Assembly: GCF_905475465.1 (NCBI RefSeq)
Contig: NC_062242.1
Coordinates: 9,265,501-9,329,500 of the forward strand
DNA: 64,000 bases
DNA from: Pieris napi
Taxonomy: Eukaryota; Arthropoda; Insecta; Lepidoptera; Pieridae
Direction of reading: 5' to 3'
Shown here: one piece after another, positions 1 through 13,927 of the stretch
How positions within the stretch are numbered: position 1 is the stretch's first letter
Layout: every line of letters starts with the position of its first letter
The notes under the pieces: generated by a model
The model's input: only the letters and a program-made list of their open reading frames with translations
The model's database searches: none
Told to the model about the DNA's origin: nothing
Made by a program: the position numbers and the translations under genes

Positions 1-244
1 AAAGACAATTCACACCAATTAACCTAGTCCCATGCTAAGCCGGTGAAGCTTGTGTTATGGGTACTAGGCAACGGATATACATACATATTATAGATAGATA
101 GACATATAAATACATATTTAAACACCCAAGACCTAAGCAAAACACCAAATGCTCATCACATCGATGTTCGTCTCAGCCGGGGATCGAACCCGGGACCCAT
201 GGATTCGCAGTGAGGGGTACTAACCACTAGACCAATGAGTCGTC
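1..244 (-). mobile_element. tRNA-headed SINE (left part at window edge)
   Basis: On the - strand it starts near GACTCATTGGTCTAGTGG, an A-box-like tRNA start, and has a B box GGTTCGATCCC. It has no mature tRNA fold and runs on as a body ending ATTGGTGTGAATTG at the window edge. A widespread lepidopteran SINE type. Confidence 0.8.
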
Positions 245-454
245 ATCATTTTTATATTTATTAAATTATGCGGCTCGTACAAGGAATCAATAAATATAAA
301 TGAAATGCAATAAAAATATTATCAAAAAGTATTATAATACTTTTATAACATATTTGAAGTTTACTTATTTAGACCAAGTACAATATTCTATTTAATTTTT
401 TATTTTCATCTTGGGTATATTAAAGAGATTTTAATTTGTATGTTTTTTTTTCAG

Positions 455-3400
455 GGATATTAAGCCAGATAATGTTCTATTAGACGCCAGTGGACATATC
501 AGGCTTGCTGATTTTGGATCCTGTCTCCGTTTGGGAGATGATGGAAAGGTAATTTAAAATTTCGATGTTGATGGTGAAATTAATAACATTTCTATTATTG
601 TTGTGGAATAGTAATTTTGGACATGAAGTTAACTACTTAATAATCTAATATAAAAAATTCTCGTGTGACAATGTTCGTTCCCATACTCCTCCGAAACGGC
701 TCGACCGATTCTTATGAATTTTTTTATGCATATTGAGTAAGTCTGAGAACCGGCTATCTATCTTTCTAACTCCTAAGTATATAAGGGTTGTCCACACAAA
801 ATTATAATTTTTAGAAATTTTTTTTTGATTTTATTTTTTTCTGATAAAGCATGCAACCCCTAATTTTCACCCCTCTTCGATCAACCCTACTTATTCTTTT
901 ATTATTGTAGATAGTTATTTTTATTAAACTAAAAAAATGTGTCTTAGAAATAATATACATGGCAAAACAACGTTTGCCGGGTCAGCTAGTAAAAATATAA
1001 TTTTTAATTCAAATCTGGTTAAAATGTTGCAGATTAGATTGTTTATGTTAATTTATTTTTTTTATAAAATTGTGTCAACTTGATTAACGTGTTTAGATCC
1101 GGTAAAATTATATTTTATTGATAGGTACAAAGCAATGTGGCTGTGGGAACTCCAGACTACATATCACCTGAAATATTGCGGGTGAGTGGGAATGCTTTTT
1201 TGAAATGTTTGAAATGACTCTAATACTATATGTTGTATATTGTTGAATAAAAGGTGACTATTTTTTAAAATTATATTTACGGCTTTAATTTTTTCATAGG
1301 GCGATAACTTTTCGATTCTACGAAGATAATTATAACCTACCTTTTAAGCTGATGTAGCTTTAATAAGTGTAGTGTAAATTAAAAATAATAGCATAATAAA
1401 AAATATATGAATCTTGTTGAACCGTTTTGATTAAAGTAATTAACTGTCTCTTATCATCACAGCGTTTAAACGATTTGAAAGAAAGAGACGAAAGAGTATT
1501 ATAGTTATAAGAATAGATTAGGCTTTTGATAATAAAACAATTGTTTACCGGATTGAAGTTATGTATTTACAATTATTTGTCATAATTTTAAATTTAACCG
1601 ACGTTTCGCGTGCTTTACAGCGTGCGTGGTCACGGTGACTGAAGACAAAAGGTGTTGAATGTCAAAAAGTATCACAGCTGTAGAGAAAGTTGCATTATCT
1701 GTATTTATTTCTCCGGAGTTGGTATCGACTAAAAGATGGAGGGTTTTGGTAGAAATGGCTCACGGTGTCCTCTATTTTCGCGGATTGTTTATCTTGAGAT
1801 TTTAATTCGGATATTATTGAATTCCAGGTGTTTGACAATTTTAGGCCGTCTTCTAAAATTTAAAATTATGAAAAATAATTTAAAATACATTACTTCAATC
1901 CGGTAAAAAAATTGTTTTATTATCAAATGTGTGAAAGTTAGTAGGCTTATTTAGTGTCATTGAATATAGAGGTGAAGCTTTAGTGATAACACTTATACAA
2001 TGTTAGTATTATAAGACAATTGCAAGGACACTAGTCAGTGGATATTCTAAAAGGCAGAAAGATTTATTATCTATATAAATAAAAATGAAACGCAAAATAT
2101 GTTGCTAAGCGGAACATTCGAAGGCGGCTATACCAATTTGAGTAATTAAAAAAAAATCCTTGAGCGCTGAGGAAGGTTGTTATGGAGAGAAAATAATTGA
2201 AAAATTTAGTTTTCTTTTGAATTTAGGTTTTTATTCTGGTAAAACAGTCTTTATGAGGAAAATATTCCATATTATGGAATTGGCGTTGTCAGAATAAACC
2301 TGTGTTTCCTACTTATGAATACACCGTTCGGAAATGATCTCTTGACATATTATAATTTCCAATTCTTCTAGGCGATGGAAGACGGCCAGGGACGGTATGG
2401 TCCCGAGTGCGATTGGTGGTCTCTTGGTGAGTTATTTTTTCATTAATTTTCTTGTCGTTATTAGGGAGCGTTCAAGTATTACGTCACGAATTTTGGGGGG
2501 AGGTTGGTGCCTTTTGTAAAACGATGCGGGGTGGGGATTGATTAAGCGTTATTGTTAATATTATTTTCGACTTTCCAGTACTTTACACCACATAATGGTA
2601 ACTTTTAGGGACTGTACTTGGGTATAGAAAAACGTTACGGCGCGTTACATGAGGGGGGGGGATTTCAATAATCTTCAAAAATTGCGTGACGTAATACTTG
2701 AACGCTCCCTTATGAGTAGTCGGTAATGTGTACAAAAACTAGTAATTTTACTTTGTTTTAATCCATTGTAAATTGATTATTAAAAAGTAATTTTATACGT
2801 GTATTGTATTTATAAATATATTTAAATTGCATAAACGTTGTTTATCTATCCAAGTATTGTCTCTGCATGTAGATATTTATTTGAAGTTTATAAATTATTT
2901 TTAGGTGTGTGTATGTACGAGATGTTATTCGGTGAGACGCCGTTCTACGCAGAGTCGTTAGTGGAAACATACGGAAAGATAATGAATCATGCGAGGTGTT
3001 TCCACTGTCCACCCCAGGACGAACATGCAGCACAGGTAAAAAAATTTCAATCATTAAGTTAAATCTAACAATAATAATAAATTTAATAAAATAATAATAA
3101 TCCAGCGCTACAGGCCTATATGGGCTCAGATTGCTTCCGTATCATTTTTATTTCATAGACAAGTAGGCGTGTTGATAACAGTTGAAAAGTAAATAAAATA
3201 AAATAAAAGATGCAATTAAATTATATATAAGGAATTTTTATAAGGAATATTTTAAGGAATTTATACTTCAGTTTGTTATGGAAGAGCTGAGAACCCTGAC
3301 ACAGGTATTTCCTACTTAAAAGGGTTCCCAAATCTTACACATTGTAATGCATATGTACTTAAAATGAATAAACAGATTTTTATTTTATTTATAGTTAAGA

Positions 3401-6400
3401 TTTGTGGATTTGAGACATGTGATCCTCACGATGTTAGCCTTCACCTTACGAGCGTGTGTTAGATGCGCACTTAGACAGAAAGTCTATTGGTACACAGCCG
3501 GGGATCGAACCTACGACCTTAGGAATGAGAGGCGCACGTTATTAGCCCAATACTACTAAATAAATAATAAATTTAAAACATCAAATTATACAGGTTAAAG
3601 TTTTTTTTTAAATATCTAACGACTTCATGGTATGTCAAAATTACAATGACATTTTCGTATAACGATAACTCTAAAACACCAGAAAATGCAGAGTGTAAGT
3701 GAATGGGTGTGTGTGCGCATACACACACCCATTCACATACACATAACTTAAGATCTTATATGACTTGTGTGATTAGATCTAATACTAAGACAACTTTTCT
3801 TAAAAAAAATTGTTTTAATCAAGCTCCATATACCACATAATAATTGTAATCTAGTTACTCATAACGCAGGGGCTAACTAGGAAGTGTGGGGGGAAATAGC
3901 GTTAGATCGATTTTGTCACAATCATGTTTCTGTCATGAATAAAGTTTTTATTTATTTTATTACATTTGAAAAGTGAATCTTAATATATGTACGATAAGGT
4001 CTACATTTCCCTTATCTAAGAAATATAATCTTTAGACTGTTCTTTGCGATAATTATTTATTATTATAATTATTTATGCTTATATATCTATGTACAAATTA
4101 TAGGTCTCTGAGGAAGCGCAAGATTTAATTCGCCGGTTGATATGTGCGTCTGATACGAGATTAGGAAGAAACGGGATTCAAGATTTTAAGGTTTGCTATT
4201 TTATCGACTTCTTTTTATTTACTGTGAATTATTAAATATAATTATTTTTTTATATTGTCATTTATTTGCAAGTAGAAAAATATTTATATTATTTACATAC
4301 ATTTAATTTGGCTTTATTCAAAAGCCAATAATTAATTGTAATTTATTATGTAGAATCACCCGTGGTTCAGTGGTGTGGAATGGGAAACGGTTCGAGAGGC
4401 AAGCGCACCCTTCGTTCCCGACGTGGCCAGTCCCACTGACACATCCAACTTTGACGTAGATGACACGGATATAAGGTAATGTATATACATATGTATATTT
4501 TACCAAACTGAGAGAAGCTCTCAAAAATATATTTCTTAAAAAATAAATACACACACGATAGAATCATCCAAAGAAACTCGATTTTGATTATGTATGTCAT
4601 TATGTAACGTCTACATATCCCAGTTCTCTTGTCTATGGCTGGTCCTTAGATCGTACTTCGAATATGAACCTTTTTCTCGGTTTTTTAATTAAAAGAAAAT
4701 CTTTATATTAGTAGTAGATAAAAGCCTTATAGAATATTTTCCGTCTCGATTGCTTTTTTTTGATATTGGATGGATTTATAGAAAACAATCGTAGTATTTT
4801 TTTGAATAACTAAGTTTTTTTTGAAACAATGTACTGTCAATTATCAGTACAAGTAAACAAAATTTCACAAAAAATATTTTATATCGATTTTTTAAATTTC
4901 AATTATTTTTTGAAGGATATTATTTCTAAATGATTGCACCTAAGTACCCTGAGTAGTTCTTTCACGTACTGTACGTTTAATACGAACGACAACGAGTTTT
5001 AAAGTTTTATTGATATCTGGATCGAATATTTGTTAATGGGAGCGTTCAAGTATTACGTCACGTAATTTTTCGAGATTATTGACCCCCCCCCCCCCATGTA
5101 ACGCGTCGTAACGTTTTTCTTTACTCAATAGTAAAACGTTTCGTGACCGTCCAGAGACTCTTTTTCTATGTTCTTGAACGCTCCCAAAGCTACCCTATGT
5201 TCAAATATAAAATAGTTCATAATAAACATTATTTATAGCAAAATATTCTATAAAAGTCATATTTTTTTTAGATTATCAGAAGCTGTTCCTCCGCCATCAG
5301 CATCATCAGCGTTTTCTGGTCTCCACCTGCCATTCATTGGATTCACCTTTACGGCTGGATCGAGATTGTCCGATCTCGGTGCTCCTACGCCGCTCAGCCC
5401 TGCCAAGAACGCTCCTAGTCAGGTAAATGAGGTATTATTTCTTATATTTAAAAAAAAGACTTAATTAAGTATTTTTATTATTCGATCTTTAACTCTCTGA
5501 CTAACAGTGATATACGCAAAAAATAAAAAGGGTGCGTGTACTTATGTACGCGCGTAAGAAGTTATACTTCTTTGGCATTATTAAAAATACTTTTTGATTG
5601 CATGCAAATAATTAATTACACTTACATAATCAAAGACTGGAAAAGGAGTCATTATAGTCAATAAAGTTCAGTTTACATTTGAAAAATTAAATAAATAAAT
5701 ATTTATTATTATTCTCTTACATTAAGTGTAACATAAATTCTATTATTATTTGAATGTTGTTTTTAAATTATGTCCAATGCCGTAGCATCTTCCGTGGGCA
5801 ACTTCATTCTGTTAATTTTGTGTCACGGTGCGCGCGCATCGTAAAATTTCACTCTCATCAATTTTTCATAACGCGCCTAAAGAAATATAACTTCAAAAAT
5901 AGGGAATAGTATAGTGTGCTCCGTAGACGTAAATCTTATCTCTTAACCATACTAAACGCGGGTGTAGCAATAACTCAACAACTGTGTACAACTCTCTCAT
6001 ATATCTTTCTAGGCTCCATCAAACGCGGGAGATCGAGCCGCTTTAAAAGCGTTAGAATGCGAAAATGCTCTACTAGCTCAAACGATAGCTGAACTACGGG
6101 CCAGTAGTCAAGTAGACGGTGCTACTGGTACGTATACGTTGAAATTTTCAAAATTCAAAATATTATTATATTTTGTCATAAGTTCTTTCGAAGTCATTAT
6201 TATTTTAAGATTATGTTTATTATGGAATATAAGATATAGGTATCACTTAGTTTGTGCCTTTTTTATTTTATATCACATTTACTCTACCCCCTTTACTATT
6301 ACAGATCAATTAACTCTTTTAAAAGAGGAGTTAGCGGCATTACAGAAAAAGAATAGCGAATTGGAAACTTTAACGATATGTGAAAATAATGTAACCGTTT

Positions 6401-9400
6401 CACCGGTAAGTATAGTTCTTAATTCTTCATATAAATTTTTAATATTACTTTGATAACAAAAGATTCTTACAACACTTTAATAGATACGCAAAAAATATGT
6501 ATTTCTAAAGAATATTTATTAATTCTGAGCCAAAGATTAAGACACAAAATTTGTTCCTTCTATTCAAATGTTTATCAGTTGTATATTTATTTAATTATTA
6601 TTATATTAATTGTTTTTCAAAATTATAATCTAAATGAACGTCTTACTATGTATACGATTTGTATTGTTTTACTAAGAAGGAAACAAGTAACAAAGACAGA
6701 ATGATGTTCTTTTGTTATTCCCTGGATGGATAAATCTCTATATTTAAAAATGAATTACTGTTCGTTTGCCGTATAAGTAAAAATACTAAAATCGACAATT
6801 TAATTTTCCAATAAAAACTGTTCCTATGTGGGAATTATTTGATGTCTTTTATATTCGTAGAAATTAAAAGTGGTCACTTGGTTGTCAATAGGTTTAATTA
6901 ATTATAGATCAGAAATTTGTGTTTCATAGTTGTCCGATATTTCCGGTCTGTTTTAAAATAATTCTATTAACCGTTGTCACTAATATTATATATAGGTTAT
7001 ACGAAGTTTATATTATAGTATTGTCTTTCATTGACATAACTTTTACACATAGAAAAACACATTTTTTGAGCCATTTCTGCCAAAACCCTCCATATTTTAG
7101 TCGATACCAACTCCGGGGAAATAAATACAAGATAATACTTTTTCTACAGCTGTGATACTTTTTGACATTCAACACCTTTTGTCTTCAGTCGCCATGACCA
7201 CGCACCCTGTAAAGCACGCGAAACGTCTGTTAAATTTAAAATTTTGTAAAATAATTGTAATAAAACATAACTTCAATCCGGTAAAAAAGTGTTTTTCTTT
7301 CGTTGTTTATATTATAATTTGACTGCAAATTGATGATTTTGAAGCTGTTAAATTAAATATTTATTTTATAGGACTTGTCATCAGCGCCTCAAGAACTAGT
7401 AGCGAAGTTGCGTGAGCTCGAAACAAAGATAGAAGGATTAAATACGGAGAAAGAAGAGCTGATTAAGGATAAAACGGACTCCATTGAGAAATTACGGTTA
7501 CAGGTGAGTTTCAAAGACAACAGTGAATCAATACGAAAATTAAATGTTAATTTTTATATTTTATTTAGAAACTAAATGTTTCGTATTTTCTTAATTATCT
7601 AATGAAATGAAAAATATTTAAGCTATTGCATAGATTGTATCGCGGGCTTTGAGCAGGGCGACCGAATTAATAAATTCCGTAAGGAAAATAAACCTAACAA
7701 ACTATGACGTAATATAGGTGAATACGCTTTAGAACAGAACGCATAGTGCGTCTCACATCGGTCTGGCGTGATCGGTGACTTAGCGCATTAGAGTCTGACA
7801 GAACGAATATTGCGTATTCTCATCTCTCTGACGAGATCGGTGACGTAAGCGCGGCCAGTACGCGTTAGAGTGAGACGGACTATATAGTCTGAGTCTGGTA
7901 GAGTGGGAGATTGAATAATTATCAAAGAAGAAAAAAAACACTGCATAAATAAAAAATAAATAAATAATTATAATTGCAAAAGTTGATAAAAAATGCTATG
8001 CAATAGGTTTACCCCGAGTGAAATATATTATATTCAATGTTTCTTTATTTCCCATTGTTGACTGCCGTGTTAATTTTCTATTAAAGTATTTTATAAATAT
8101 ATTTTTTTATACAGGATAAAGAGCTTAGAGACGCCCTTACCCAACGTAAACTAGCGATGACTGAATATAATGAGGTTACAGAAAAGTTGTCTGAACTTCG
8201 GCAGCAGAAGCAAAAACTGTCGCGGCAGGTGAGCATACGTTTATGACTAAAAGTAAACTAAGGCCGGCAACGCACTTGCGAGCCCTCTGGCAATGGGAGC
8301 GTTCAAGTATTACGTCACGCAATTTTTGGAGATTATTGACCCCCCCATGTAACGCGCCGTAACGTTTTCTGTACCTAAGTATAGTAAAACGTTTCGTGAC
8401 CTCCTAGTGACTCTTTAAACCTGAAAGTTAGTAACCATTATGTATGTACCTAAAAAGTACTGGAAAGTCGAAAAAAATATTAACCCCGAATCGCCCCGTA
8501 ACGAAACGTTTTACAAAAGGACCCCCCCCCCCCCTCCAAAAATATCACAATCTAATATATAATTCTTCTGTGAGTGTGTATGTCACTGAACTTCTCTCAA
8601 ACGACTGGACCGATTTTGATGAAATTTTTTGTGTGTGTTCAAGGGGATCTGGGAATGGTTAAGATTCATAAATCAGCCCAGCAGATGGCGCTGCAGTCGG
8701 TACTTTCATACTTTTTTTAATATTCTAATCGCTTGAAATATCATGCAGGACAACGTCTGTGGGGTCCACTAGTATATATATATAATATATAGAAAATAAC
8801 CTTAGTAATAGTACTTTTTAGGGATTCATTATTTTAATAAGACTTTTCTTTTAATCAGGTTCGCGATAAAGAGGAAGAGTTGGATGTAGCGATGCAAAAG
8901 ATTGACGCGTTGAGACAAGATATCCGACGTGCGGATAAAGGAAGAAGGGAACTCGAAGCGAGACTTGAGACGGCTGTCGCTGAAGCCACTAAGGTTAGGA
9001 ATAATATTGTATTATCTTTTTAGAAAGTACTGGAATGTTGGCCCCTTACGTCTAGACCCAGAGGTCTTTGATGGATTTATTGATGTACGCTCGGAGAAGG
9101 AAAACATCGTGACGAATTAAGCGTAACTTATACAAGTGTCAGACTCATAGGGCTGATGGATTATTTAAAAATATCATGAAATCTTAGTGACTAGAACTTG
9201 AGTTATAGTTAAAACTATGCTTAATAATTTTTCAATTATATATTACTACTAGCTGATCCGGCAACACGTTTGCCATGTATATTATTTCTAGGAAGCATGT
9301 TTTTGTTTAATAAAAATAACTATCTACTATAATAAAAAAATAATGGTTGATCGTAGAGGGGTGAAAATTAGGGGTTCTATTTATGTATGTTGTATCAAAA

Positions 9401-12400
9401 AAATAAAAACGAAAAAAAATTAAGTTAATGTTTCGGAGGAGTATGGGAACGAACATTGTGACACGAGAATTTTATATATATATATATATAGAGAGATTTA
9501 TAAGAGCGTAGTTTTGCTTCGGCAAAACTAAGTTAAAATCTGTATATTGAATAATCAATTTTTTTATCGGTGAGTATATTATTGAGTTAATTTATTTTTT
9601 ATTGATAAAGGAGCGCAAATTACGCGAAGAGTCCCTACGACTGCAACGCGTAGAAGCGGGTGCTTCGCCCTCGTCCACTCAGCCCTCTGCTGCCGCCGAT
9701 GTCGCTAAGTTGCAGGCCGATATTGAGGCTTTGGAGGTAATTTTTTTAAATTTAATGTAATTTATATAAACTATCGCTTCGTTCCTTATACACCTTCCTC
9801 ACTAATCTTAATCTCACTCTAATTTGACTTTCCAATATTATATAATTAAAGATTAGGTTATAATAGAACACGGTGTAATTTGTTTGATTACAATGACAAC
9901 ACCACGCAATATCATGGACATCTTACAGGTTGTAAAGTGTCAAAGTCAAGCTGTCAGTAGTGCGTAGAATCGGTCGTGAAGTGCTAGAGTTGCTTTTCGA
10001 TCGGCGCCTGCGCCGGACGTTTTTAAATATTAAGTAATAATGTCGGACGACGGTAGTGATACCAACTTTGTAATTATTAATCGCATTGAATCTCCGACAT
10101 ACTATGATTGAAATATGTACTAATAATAGTACAGTAAACACGAAATTAAATAACTTATATTATATAACATTAGGCCCAGTACGCGGAATCATTGGCTCAA
10201 CAGCAAGCACGGTATTCCGCAGAAGTGAATGCGCTGAGGGAACAACTTCATGAGACTGATGCTCTACGATCCATGCTGAACAGAGAGGTACATTTATACT
10301 GGAAACAGTTTTTGGCCTTTTTATTTTTGACGTGGACTTAGCGCAACCGACCGTGTTCGACCCACACCAGAAACTGCTTGTCATGTCCTTCTTGGAGTGT
10401 TTTACGGCACAACACTGGTACAAACGTCCTACACACAACCGATCCGTTCGGGTGTCGGTTAGCGACTGACGGTCTGACAAGTGACAAGTGACGTAGGCGC
10501 ATGAGACAACCAAGCAACACTTCATTTAGTCAATACACTACACTGCTATTATCTATTTTAGTTTGATTAATATTCATTCATTCAAAATATCACCCCTCTT
10601 GTCAGCGAAACTAAGCAAAGCTCTCAAAATAATAGTATATAAACGCATTAATTTTTTGTAGGAATCCTCGAAAATGCATTTCGTTTTCAAGCATAGACAA
10701 TGTGTGGGTAATATGTGTAAAAAAGTAAATAATTACTGTAATAAAGAAAAGATTAGAAGAGCGTTTTGGTTTAGTACTGTAGGATAGCGTATGTTTTTTT
10801 TGGGAAATAATAAATTTTACCTTTTTTTTTTCAGCTCCAATCTTCTAAGACTGACAGCGAAGACAAACAGATGCTGATAAATGAGAACAGAAAACTCGCT
10901 AAAGATCTTGATGCTGTAAGTAAATTTAGACGTTATATGGTGCGGCCTAATTATTTAATATATAATTGTGTTTGTATACTACTTATTGGTTTTCATTTGA
11001 AGTTATACATCTTTTGGCGCGTTAGGGAAAAATTTTGGGAGTAAACTTTTACGATGCACGCGCACACCGTCACAAGAAACCGACACCCTGAAGTTAGCTA
11101 CAGTCAACATTTTAGTTTTTTCTATTGTTAGTGTCGTATTTTCTACAAACGTAGATAAATTTTTAAATTTTTTTTTATCTTGTTACGCCAAAGAAGTATA
11201 ACTTCTTACGCGGGTACATAAGTACACACACGTTTTTTTTTATAAATATCCTTACTCACTTGTTTTATTTTGCATAATTAAATTCATCTGATACTTGTTA
11301 TTAAGACGTAAAATTACTTTTATAACAAATTTTACAGATGGCGGAGAACGGGCGTCGTTGGCAAGCGGAGAGGAGACAGTTAGAGATGGAGTTGGAAGAG
11401 TTTAGGTCGAAGAGAGATACAATGCAACATTGGGAGACACAGGTATTTTGCTCGAATGAAACATTAAATTATTAAAAATATTTCTTAACTTTTTGAATTT
11501 TAAAACGATAGGTGTGAAAGCTATGTGTTCACATATGTAATCAATGCTTATAAATTGGTGGTATTGAGTTTGAGTCACGACAAAACAATTGTATCAGATT
11601 CAGATCAGGCTAATGAGATTTTAATAGAAAATGATTTTAATTAAATTAAAAATATCTATGAAAAAGTTAGGAATGGGAAGATTCGGACTTCTATAATATG
11701 TATATGACCCATAAAATGTATAGTTAACTCTTTCAGTTAGTAATGCATGTATTAATCCACAGATTGCAGACATAATAAGATGGGTGGCTGATGAGAAGGA
11801 GGCCCGTGGTTACTTGCAGGCATTGGCAACGAAAATGACCGAGGAGTTAGACTATTTGAAGCATGGTAATTATAGTATAATTATTTAATTATAACCCGAA
11901 AATGAACGTTTTAAACGACTACATACAAACAATATTATTATTGAATAAAAAGCAGAAATATTAGTACGGTAAAGGGAGCGTTCAAGTATTACGTAACGCA
12001 ATTTTTAGAGATTATTGACCCCCCCCCCATGTTACTACTACCCGTCGTAACGTTTTTCAGTACCCAAGTATAGTAAAACGTTTCGTGACCACCTAGTGAC
12101 TCTTTAGTTACTATTATGTGGTGTAAGTCGAAAAAAATATTAACAATAACGCGTAATTTAATCCCCGCCCCGCATCGTAACGTTTTACAAAAGGTTTTAT
12201 TATAATAATTATGTTGTGTCCCAGCATCGGCAACCCGAACATCCGGTCCCGTGTCACCTGGCGGGGTTACTTCCGGTCCCGGTGCTGGTTCCGGATGGAG
12301 AAATAGGCGATCGCAGAAAGTTGATAAGATGGAGATACTCACATTGCAATCGTCGCTCCATTCAGAGATTCAGGCCAAACAGACGGTTTCGGAGGAATTG

Positions 12401-13887
12401 AGCCGCACGCGAGCTGAATTGCTTGCTAGTCAGAGGTATATCTTAATTAACATAATTTACGGACATTATAATTGTTTACAGATAATCTTTGTTTATTTGA
12501 AATAAACGTCTATTACTTAATTAACCGACTTCAAACGGAGGTGAGAGCTATATCTAGTTAGGCTTTTTTCCTTAGTTTTCCTTACATTAGTATATCAGAT
12601 CCTCAAAGTCATATCAAGATCCTCGATCTTATTTAGATAAATTGCAACTTAGGAAACAGTCCAATCAAAATAATTGGATTAGTTTTTGTGATATGTGTAT
12701 CCTATATTCAAATATATTATAGGATATACCTATTTTTTTAATTTATTTTAACATTTATTATATTGGTAACTAAGTAAATGTTAAAACTATTGCCAAAAAA
12801 AAACTAACTGAATCATATAGAGTCTGGCTAATGAAAGAAGATAACGAAATAGCGCGGCAAATTCATTAGATAGTATGGTATCCCTAAAAGTTTGATGTAT
12901 TCTGTGGATTAAACATACTTGATACTTGATTTTATTATTTTTTACTTTGATAGTAACGTATTCAGTATTTTACTATTGATACTTAAAAGGACTAGCATTG
13001 CAAGGAAATCTAAAACTACATATATTTATTAAAAAACACAACTTTATTCGGAATAATCAAAACCAGAATGCAAAAAATCAATATGCATAGATTCAGATCA
13101 GTCATTACTGTTCTCACTGTCTCTCACATTGATTATGAAACTTTCTAAATGTTTAGGCTATTATACTTGTTAACTATTCGGAAAAAATAAATAATAGAAA
13201 TAAAAATGAGTAATTGCATGAAGTATCAAGACAATAAATCATATTAACCTAAGAAATTCAATGACATTCTTTCTGTGTTGCCATCCGAAAGTTTTCAAAT
13301 AATTCAATTATCTTCTTTCATTAGCCAGACTTTATAAATGTCGATTAAATTTTTTAAATTACTTTTATATTATTTATTATGAACATCGTGGGGTATTAAA
13401 TATCATATTGTAATCATCCACTAGAGTTATTGCAATTAGAAGGCAAATAAAAATGTATTGAGAAAAGGTTCTTGTTACAGGTTATTCACGTATGATGTAA
13501 TAAATATTTGTTCTAACAGAAACAAAGACTTATAATACATGTACGTTTTCAGGGAATTAATGGAGACTCGTCAGCGTTTAGACTCGGTCGCGCACGACAT
13601 GAAACGCAAAGAGCAGCACATCCGCGACATGCAGGCCAAGCTGGATGCGCCGGCGCACCCACATAACTCCTGTGAGTATATACACGATATACGTAATATT
13701 TACGTGTGTATACGTTACACACGCACTTATATAGGTATGCGACTTTTGGTGGATAAAAATAGTTCATTAGGTTTGTTTGAAGACAATTTTCAGATTTTAG
13801 GTAAAACCAAGGAACATAACTTTTTTATGAATAGGGTTTTGATAAATTTCGTATTAAAAGATCTCGTTTCATAAGGAGGGAATTAAA

Positions 13888-13927
<40 letters not shown>

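Larger units (their letters stand above)
455..5422 (+). other. gek: gek exons 1-7: kinase C-lobe and AGC C-terminal extension
   Basis: Residues are counted from the first whole codon in the window. The first exon opens at the catalytic loop, DIKPDN (1-6), with the catalytic Asp at 1. The magnesium-binding DFG follows as ADFGSC. Exon 2 carries the activation-segment end GTPDYISPEIL, with SPE in place of APE as in MRCK and ROCK. Exons 3-4 give CDWWSLGVCMYEMLFGETPF (helix F to helix G). Exons 5-6 give LICASDTRLGRNGIQDFKNH and then PWFSGVEW, ending in the AGC-tail signature SNFDVDDTD. All catalytic residues expected in this part are intact, so the kinase should be active. The glycine loop and the ATP-binding Lys lie outside the window. 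Confidence 0.95.
6013..13671 (+). other. gek: gek exons 8-19: coiled-coil rod
   Basis: Residues about 233-717 are rich in Leu, Glu, Lys, Arg and Gln in heptad-like order, as in the dimerising rod of MRCK. The segment ADIIRWVADEKEARGYLQAL (exon 17, 11763-11865), followed by TKMTEELDYLK, is the best-conserved block of MRCK rods. After it, RRSQKVDKMEILTLQSSLHS (exon 18) matches the membrane-side coiled coil. A Gly/Pro/Ser linker separates these two blocks. Exon 13 (9611-9736) has a weak acceptor with almost no pyrimidine tract, but its frame and content fit. Confidence 0.88.

Noticed and set aside
181..240. tRNA gene on the - strand (A and B boxes present)
   Set aside because: It cannot form an acceptor stem or anticodon arm and runs straight into a SINE body.
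6139..6453. 104-codon + strand open frame
   Set aside because: It is gek exon 9 (6305-6405) read through both flanking introns; only the exon part has family sequence.
10160..10525. 121-codon - strand open frame
   Set aside because: It is largely the antisense of gek exon 14 and its intron, with no recognisable domain.
11989..12342. 117-codon - strand open frame
   Set aside because: It is the antisense of a family-B MITE and gek exon 18. A similar peptide at 25138-25380 arises from another copy of the same MITE.
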